From the NCBI GenBank assembly GCA_964393605.1, contig CAYMUL010000049.1, forward strand, positions 1 through 16,063: a DNA stretch of 16,063 nucleotides. The letters are read 5' to 3'. Source of the DNA: CAYMUL01 sp964393605 (GTDB lineage Bacteria > Bacteroidota > Ignavibacteria > Ignavibacteriales > Ignavibacteriaceae). Each line of letters opens with the position of its first letter. Positions within the stretch are counted from its first letter, which is position 1. This document shows positions 13,984 to 16,063 of the stretch, piece by piece. Both the position numbers and the translations under genes were made by a program. The notes below the pieces were generated by a model, which saw only the letters and a list, made by a program, of their open reading frames with translations, searched no databases and had not been told where the DNA came from.

Positions 13984-14985
13984 ATGAAAAACTATAAATA
14001 TTTAATTCTCTTTCTTCTGCTTCCGATGTTCTTTATTTACACAGGTTGCGAAGAAGAAAATCCCGTTGATAACACACCGGTAAAAACTGAAGCAGAATTA
14101 TTAATCGAATACATCGAAGGAACGGGCGGAGATTATTTGAACACAGCGAACCCCGCAATTATCACCGCGCAAAGCGTTAGAGATTTGCAATTAGCTACAC
14201 CTGCAAAACTTTACGTGATGGATATTAGAAGTGCCGCAGACTTTACCGGCAAAGGTCATATCGAGGGTGCAGTGAATGTTGCATTGAAAGATATTGCTAC
14301 ACATATCAAATCTATCAACGCTACAAGTTATGAAAAAATTGTTATCGCTTGTTACTCGGGACAAACTGCCGGCTATGCAACTGCAATTTTAAGATTGCTG
14401 GGATATACCAATGTTTATTCTTTAAAGTGGGGAATGAGTTCATGGCATCGTGATTGTGCAAATTCATGGTTGCCAAGTATTGGAAATAATTACACAAATT
14501 TTGTAACAACTACAACCGCGAAAGCTGCTGTTGGCGCAGTTCCGACACTCTCTACCGGAAAAACAACAGGTAAAGAAATTCTTGAAGCGCGAATCAATTT
14601 ACTCCTCTCGAGCGCAGATCCTTTCGGCGATATTAAAGTTGCGTGGAATACCGTTACTGCAAGTTTAAGCAGTTACTACATTGTAAATTATTGGGCGGTT
14701 GCTCACTACAATTTAGGACATTTGCCCGGTGCTATTCAATACGAACCGAAAACCGATTTGAAACTTTCTTCCAACTTGAAAACCTTGCCGACAAATAAAC
14801 CGGTTGTTATTTATTGTTACACCGGACAAACATCTGCGCAAGTTGCATTGATCCTTAAGGTTCTCGGGTATGATGCAAAAACTTTGATGTTCGGTGTGAA
14901 CATTATGAATTACGATTGGATGGGAACGAACAGCTTAACGCAATTCAAAGAGTCAGAAATAAAAGATTTCCCTTTCGTAAAGTAG
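13984..14985 (+). CDS. Lipoprotein with two rhodanese domains
   Basis: Sulfur-transfer type protein exported as a lipoprotein. The 333-aa product has lipobox YTGC (Cys22) followed by EEENPVD, the same eight residues after the lipid anchor as the 152-aa lipoprotein near the receptor. Domain 1 (about 45-160) has VMDIRSAADFTGKGHIEGAVNV and active loop CYSGQT (Cys123). Domain 2 (about 190-320) has YNLGHLPGAI and CYTGQT (Cys278). Both catalytic Cys are kept, unlike many tandem rhodaneses where one domain is dead. An AAGGA precedes the ATG. It lies 52 bases after the cytochrome and is probably co-transcribed. A role in handling sulfane sulfur or thiosulfate with the cytochrome is an inference from pairing. 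Confidence 0.93.
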   Translation: MKNYKYLILFLLLPMFFIYTGCEEENPVDNTPVKTEAELLIEYIEGTGGDYLNTANPAIITAQSVRDLQLATPAKLYVMDIRSAADFTGKGHIEGAVNVALKDIATHIKSINATSYEKIVIACYSGQTAGYATAILRLLGYTNVYSLKWGMSSWHRDCANSWLPSIGNNYTNFVTTTTAKAAVGAVPTLSTGKTTGKEILEARINLLLSSADPFGDIKVAWNTVTASLSSYYIVNYWAVAHYNLGHLPGAIQYEPKTDLKLSSNLKTLPTNKPVVIYCYTGQTSAQVALILKVLGYDAKTLMFGVNIMNYDWMGTNSLTQFKESEIKDFPFVK

Positions 14986-15002
14986 TTGTTGTTGGTTAGA
15001 AT

Positions 15003-15037
15003 GAACCGGGTTTGCGCTTGTAAATCCGGTTCGATTT
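15003..15037 (+). terminator. Probable intrinsic terminator after the rhodanese gene
   Basis: GAACCGGGTTT (15003-15013) pairs with AAATCCGGTTC (15022-15032) over 11 bp with one G-T pair, with an 8-base loop, and is followed by GATTTT. It sits between the rhodanese stop and the next gene. The T-tract is short, so it may only partly stop transcription. Confidence 0.6.
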
Positions 15038-15051
15038 TAATCAGGTGAGTT

Positions 15052-15507
15052 ATGAGTGAAATGCTTGGTAATCATTTTTTCATGGTGAGAGATTTTCCCG
15101 CCGCACTTCTTGAATATGAAGAACTTCTCAAACAAAACTCTTCTCTAAAAAAAATAAAGAAAAAACTTGTCATTTGTTACATACAAACCGGAAGAGTGTC
15201 GGAGGCGTTTAAATTATTTCGTGCAATAGTTTCAAAGGAGATCAGATTAATCACCCGTACTAATGTTGTTAAGGATGATTGCCCTTGCCCCGAAATTATC
15301 GAGAGATTTTCAAACCTTAGATTAGTAAATCAAGATTCACTTGATCACCATCTATCGCTTGGAATGTTATGGCTTTATTGCAATGCAGAAAAATCTTTGC
15401 TTTCATTTCAACGTGCTAAAGAATTGGCTGTGGATTCATTTTTCATAAATGAAATCGAGATAGTGTCTGAATCGATTGTCAATTATTTGCAGAAATTGAA
15501 GAATTAG
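15052..15507 (+). CDS. Small TPR-like helical protein
   Basis: I do not recognise a named family. The 151-aa product is soluble, has no signal peptide and looks all-helical. The first 70 residues read like two degenerate tetratricopeptide repeats (FPAALLEYEELLKQN and TGRVSEAFKLFRAIVSKE). A middle segment contains the close Cys pair DDCPCPE, and a later segment with SLGMLWLYCNAEKSLLSFQRA resembles another helix pair. It may be an adaptor protein, and the Cys pair could bind metal or take part in redox chemistry; both are guesses. It starts 66 bases after the rhodanese gene with AGGTGA upstream and is separated from it by a probable terminator, so it may be read only in part with the cytochrome operon. 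Confidence 0.75.
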   Translation: MSEMLGNHFFMVRDFPAALLEYEELLKQNSSLKKIKKKLVICYIQTGRVSEAFKLFRAIVSKEIRLITRTNVVKDDCPCPEIIERFSNLRLVNQDSLDHHLSLGMLWLYCNAEKSLLSFQRAKELAVDSFFINEIEIVSESIVNYLQKLKN

Positions 15508-15547
15508 AAGTGAATAACCCATTGCGACTCGGCGGTGGAAAAAAGTT

Positions 15548-15661
15548 AAATTCCTTTGCGTTGCTTGACGAACTTGGCGGTTAAAAAAAGCTGATGGTTG
15601 CTTGGGCAAGCAGAGAAAGATAAAGATTCTCCCTTCGGGAGATAAATAAGATTAAGTGTAA
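15548..15661. repeat. Direct repeat of about 114 bp, left copy
   Basis: This matches 15949-16063 with three substitutions or indels visible by eye (GACG versus GGCG, CTGATGG versus CAGATGG, one extra A). It opens with the TTTGCGTTGCTT / AACTTGGCGGTTAAA words, contains the hairpin TCTCCC-TTC-GGGAGA (15628-15642) and ends GATTAAGTGTAA. No coding potential is convincing on either strand. Confidence 0.9.
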
Positions 15662-15948
15662 GAAGAGGAATTGAGAATGGTGAATGGTGAATTGTGAATG
15701 GTGAGTTGGAAAAATAATTATGTTTGTGCTGCGTAGTGCCTTTGTGCCGTTGTGGCATTCCTTTAAAAAATTAAAAATTACAAATTAAAAATGAAAAGTT
15801 TTGAATGGAGAATGGACAATTGACAATGGATAATTGAGAATGGAGAATGGACAATTGCAAAAAAAAATTTCTCCGTGTTACTCCGGGCTCTCCGTGGTGA
15901 AAAAAGAAGAATAGAATTGAAAATGGATAATGGAGAATTGTGAATCAA
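15662..15948. repeat. Low-complexity intergenic word repeats
   Basis: Filled with drifting copies of a few words: GAATGGTGAATGG and AATGGAGAATGGACAATTG in two clusters, TTAAAAATTACAAATTAAAAATG, the TGCCTTTGTGCCGTTGTGGC stretch, and CTCCGTGTTACTCCG followed by CTCCGTGG. I see no gene, promoter or RNA here. Such words are familiar to me from intergenic DNA of Bacteroidota and other phyla; their origin is unknown to me. Confidence 0.75.
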
Positions 15949-16063
15949 AAATTCCTTTGCGTTGCTTGGCGAACTTGGCGGTTAAAAAAAGCAGATGGTT
16001 GCTTGGGCAAAGCAGAGAAAGATAAAGATTCTCCCTTCGGGAGATAAATAAGATTAAGTGTAA
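15949..16063. repeat. Direct repeat of about 114 bp, right copy, cut by the window end
   Basis: Second copy of 15548-15661, about 401 bases further on, with the same TCTCCC-TTC-GGGAGA hairpin (16030-16044). The window stops exactly where the left copy loses its similarity, which fits a contig that ended because the assembler could not pass the repeat. Confidence 0.9.

Noticed and set aside
15546..15758. 70-codon minus-strand frame with SPFTIHHSPFSIP
   Set aside because: The peptide is just the translation of the AATGGTGAATGG word repeats and the 114-bp repeat; no start signal or family.
15662..15860. Possible CRISPR-like array
   Set aside because: The repeated words are short, unequal in spacing and drift in sequence; there are no constant repeats with unique spacers and no cas genes.

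Overview
The window is a 16 kb AT-rich bacterial segment, probably a complete assembly contig, because both ends stop inside repeats. The gene content suggests the Bacteroidota/Chlorobi/Ignavibacteria side of the tree. The evidence is a TonB-dependent receptor with an N-terminal carboxypeptidase-regulatory-like domain, lipoproteins with acidic residues just after the lipobox Cys, a Bacteroidota-style promoter (TTTG, 20 bases, TAATTTTG), abundant short perfect palindromes between genes, and intergenic word repeats. A lineage close to Ignavibacteria is my inference; nothing here proves it.

Left part (1-3874), minus strand. A small His/Cys-containing membrane protein, a 152-aa lipoprotein and a TonB-dependent receptor with a ZnuD-like plug form a likely metal-uptake operon. 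Beyond the receptor's 3' end lies a repeated tRNA-Ser(GCT) region. It holds one intact tRNA, one full-length copy whose T arm is replaced by a 16-bp palindrome, and at least two tandem 3' fragments carrying the same palindrome. The two full copies sit in a 176/186-bp direct duplication that also copies the last codons of the receptor.

Middle part (4032-10928), plus strand. A glutaryl-CoA-dehydrogenase-like enzyme ends in an intrinsic terminator. It is followed by guaB, a GT4-type glycosyltransferase, purD and a half-length DnaE-type polymerase. The last three are packed with a 4-base overlap and a 5-base gap. The polymerase ends 23 residues after its third catalytic Asp, so it has PHP, palm and thumb regions but lacks fingers and all C-terminal domains.

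Right part (10929-15507), plus strand. This is the most interesting block. A PAS/AAA+/Fis sigma-54 enhancer-binding protein with a Cys-rich PAS domain is followed by a 217-bp gap containing a perfect TGAAACA/TGTTTCA palindrome, further TGTTTCA half-sites and a -24/-12-like promoter. Then come a surface-type lipoprotein cytochrome (ten CXXCH and one CX3CH), a lipoprotein with two rhodanese domains and a small helical protein. The same heptamer lies three times upstream of the regulator, so the block reads as a self-contained, autoregulated sigma-54 circuit controlling a multiheme cytochrome plus tandem rhodanese at the cell envelope. I do not recognise this combination as a described system.

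The last 556 bases (15508-16063) are non-coding repeats, including a 114-bp direct repeat that the window end cuts.
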